Shown here piece by piece: positions 62,540 to 64,000 of a stretch of 64,000 nucleotides of DNA. Source of the DNA: Paraconiothyrium sp. Pb-2020 (lineage: Eukaryota > Ascomycota > Dothideomycetes > Pleosporales > Didymosphaeriaceae). Numbering within the stretch: position 1 is the first letter of the stretch; each line of letters begins with the position of its first letter. A model generated the notes under the pieces. The model searched no databases. It had not been told where the DNA came from and saw nothing but the letters and a program-made list of their open reading frames with translations. The DNA is taken from positions 186,001-250,000 of the forward strand of contig JAJUBI010000003.1 in assembly GCA_022419385.1 (NCBI GenBank). The letters are read 5' to 3'. The position numbers and the translations under genes are program-made.

Positions 62540-63625
62540 ATGTCCAGTCTAGAAATTAAAAATCTCTTTAGCGTGAAGGGAATGGTTTTCGTGATCACTG
62601 GCGGTGGTTCCGGTATGATAATGCCCAATTGCTCAGAGTCGAATACTGACCGCAATGACCAGGAATCGGCGCCATGTTCGCCAAAACGCTAGCCACAAAT
62701 CATGCCTCCAAAGTCTACATCCTTGGCCGACGCGCTTCGCCCCTTGAGACCGTCGCATCTCACGCGCCAGAGATCATTGTTCCCATACAATGCGACATTA
62801 CCTTTAAAGACTCCCTCTCAGCAGCCGTCTCACGCGTCGAGAAGGAATCCGGCTTTGTCAACTGCGTGATTGCAAATTCTGGTGCTACGGGCCCAGATAT
62901 GTATGGTCTGCCTAAAGACCGCAAGCCGAACCTCGAGGAAGTGCAAAAGTATCTGTGGGATACGCCGATGGCAGACTTTACGCAAGCTTTCGAAGTAAAT
63001 GCAACCGCGTGCTTCTACACGCTTGTTGCATTTCTAGGGTTGTTGGGGAAGGGTAATGAGAGTGAGGTTGCGAGGAACATAGGTGTCAAGAGTCAATTCA
63101 TTGTCACGGGAAGTATTGGCGCTATGAGTCGGAGGCCGGGAATGGGGTTTGCGTACGCGGGAAGTAAGATGGCAGTAGGTTATGGCTGTTTGTTGGAATA
63201 CTCGAAAAGCTGACGGCGAGGGTAAGATCATACATATTGTCAAGCAACTCTCGACGATGCTGGCGGACTGGGGGCTCGACATCCGCGCGAACTGCTTCTG
63301 CCCTGGTGTCTATCCGAGCGATATGAGCAAGGTACAATCTGAAGCGGCACCAATCATCGCAATCACTGAAAGCTTTAGGGACTAATGGGAGACAAAGACA
63401 TGTCACAAGAGGGCTCCCTATCGCCAGACATGGTACCGTTGACTCGAGCCGGTACAGCCGAGGATGCCGGCGGTGCGCTGATCTTCATGTGCAGTAGAGC
63501 TGGCGCATACACAAGTAAGTGAATGAATGTCTTTCAATACACCTTGTACTGATTCATTCAATGCAGACGGCAACATCCTGATTTCTGATGGTGGACGTAT
63601 GTCGATTGTTCCTGCGACTTACTAG
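62540..63625 (+). CDS. Short-chain dehydrogenase/reductase (SDR)
   Basis: Exons 62540-62612, 62663-63174, 63227-63331, 63379-63514 and 63567-63625 (introns 50, 52, 47 and 52 bp) give 294 residues. The Rossmann start ITGGGSGIGAMFAKTLA is completed only by the first splice, supporting the model. Other classical SDR features are CDIT after the third strand, ANSGATG in the NNAG position, and a catalytic region with SIGAMS and YAGSK (Tyr and Lys). The C-terminus GNILISDGGR is typical. A 3' frame change at 63331/63379 is explained by an intron with a TTTAG acceptor rather than a frameshift. An NAD(P)H-dependent oxidoreductase; substrate unknown. No PTS1. Confidence 0.9.
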
Positions 63626-63752
63626 CGTCTGTAAAGTCCAGTACGTTAATGATGGTGTAAGTCAGTAGCGATACACGCTGAAGCTGGTGAAATCAGATGC
63701 CATAAAATTTCAAACTGATCTAGTCGCTCGCTAGAGACATGAGACATGGAAG

Positions 63753-64000
63753 TCACGCGAATTGGACGACTTGCCGCCTCGTGACCTCGCCGTTCCTCAT
63801 CCTCTCGACCATACCTTTCACCGCTTCCAGGCTCTTGTGCGTTTCGATCTCCGGCTTGATGCTGTGCTTGGCCGTAAAGTCGATAGCTTTCTTCATTCGT
63901 CTTGGAATACCCGTACTATCTCCTTTGACCCTGTATTTCCCTGTCGCAATATCCAAAGCATTGAAAGTCACACCTTCAGTTGGTAGTCCTACAACCATGA
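63753..64000 (-). CDS. Zinc-type alcohol dehydrogenase, C-terminal end only
   Basis: The last 82 residues of a medium-chain dehydrogenase are visible, and the gene continues past the right edge. The pattern VVGLPTEGVTF, then KYRVKGDSTGIPRRMKKAIDF, and the ending KSLEAVKGMVERMRNGEVTRRQVV matches the C-terminal part of fungal zinc-dependent alcohol dehydrogenases. The visible start-like ATG at 63998 is internal to the protein. It converges on the SDR gene, 127 bp apart, so two oxidoreductases end close together. Confidence 0.75.
   Translation of the reverse strand, partial: MVVGLPTEGVTFNALDIATGKYRVKGDSTGIPRRMKKAIDFTAKHSIKPEIETHKSLEAVKGMVERMRNGEVTRRQVVQFA

Noticed and set aside
63361..63400. 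Apparent frameshift and stop in the SDR gene
   Set aside because: A 47-bp intron at 63332-63378 restores the frame and gives the expected SDR C-terminus.
63541..63566. TGATTCATT near the last SDR splice acceptor
   Set aside because: It matches the bZIP core but lies inside an intron beside the acceptor, where it more likely serves as branch-point sequence; single copy.
1..64000. CRISPR arrays, bacterial operons or ribosome binding sites
   Set aside because: Introns, fungal protein families and absence of regularly spaced repeats exclude a prokaryotic reading.

Overview
This window looks like chromosomal DNA of a filamentous ascomycete (Pezizomycotina, most like Dothideomycetes/Pleosporales). 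The basis is dense protein genes on both strands, spliceosomal introns mostly of 43-60 bp with GTRNGT donors, and typical filamentous-fungal families (HET domain, NACHT-ankyrin NLR, bZIP-DUF3425, TRI12-like MFS). Exon structures were worked out by eye from splice signals, reading phase and family motifs. No cDNA or database search was available.

Region 1 (1-22.3 kb) is a catabolic or biosynthetic gene cluster. It holds a partial AMP-dependent acyl-CoA ligase, two paralogous AtuA-family proteins, a MaoC hydratase ending in SKL, two enoyl-CoA hydratases ending in SHL and SRL, a second acyl-CoA ligase, a 14-TM-type MFS transporter, a small ABM-like protein, a bZIP-DUF3425 regulator and an FAT1-like long-chain acyl-CoA synthetase. 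Three clear PTS1 tails place the hydratases in peroxisomes. A bZIP-like palindromic motif, CTAATGA(A/T)TCATTAG and close variants, occurs six times in three non-coding gaps of the cluster, and a TGAGTCA site lies in a fourth. I read this as a bZIP-regulated peroxisomal pathway acting on an acyl-CoA from an acyclic isoprenoid or other branched acid. The substrate is inferred only from the AtuA family name and context. An L-asparaginase of the bacterial type II (Rhizobium) family follows at 23-24 kb.

Region 2 (24.5-35.4 kb) is an accessory island. It contains a HET-domain gene, two tandem kinase-like genes that share an uncharacterised N-terminal region, a tiny three-exon gene, decayed coding stretches, a dispersed repeat and a tRNA-Val-like element without an acceptor stem. 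An NLR with alpha/beta-hydrolase, NACHT and ankyrin parts lies a little further on (39.5-44.2 kb).

Region 3 (36-56 kb) is mostly housekeeping: a putative mitochondrial protein, a small Cys-rich nuclear-type protein, MEMO, a disordered acidic/basic protein, a Nudix ADP-ribose hydrolase, NudC, an AP180/CALM clathrin adaptor and an Srs2-type helicase.

Region 4 (57-64 kb) has a secreted NlpC/P60 protein of bacterial character, a diverged tandem duplication carrying two short Cys-motif proteins, a short-chain dehydrogenase, and the end of a zinc-type alcohol dehydrogenase cut by the window edge.
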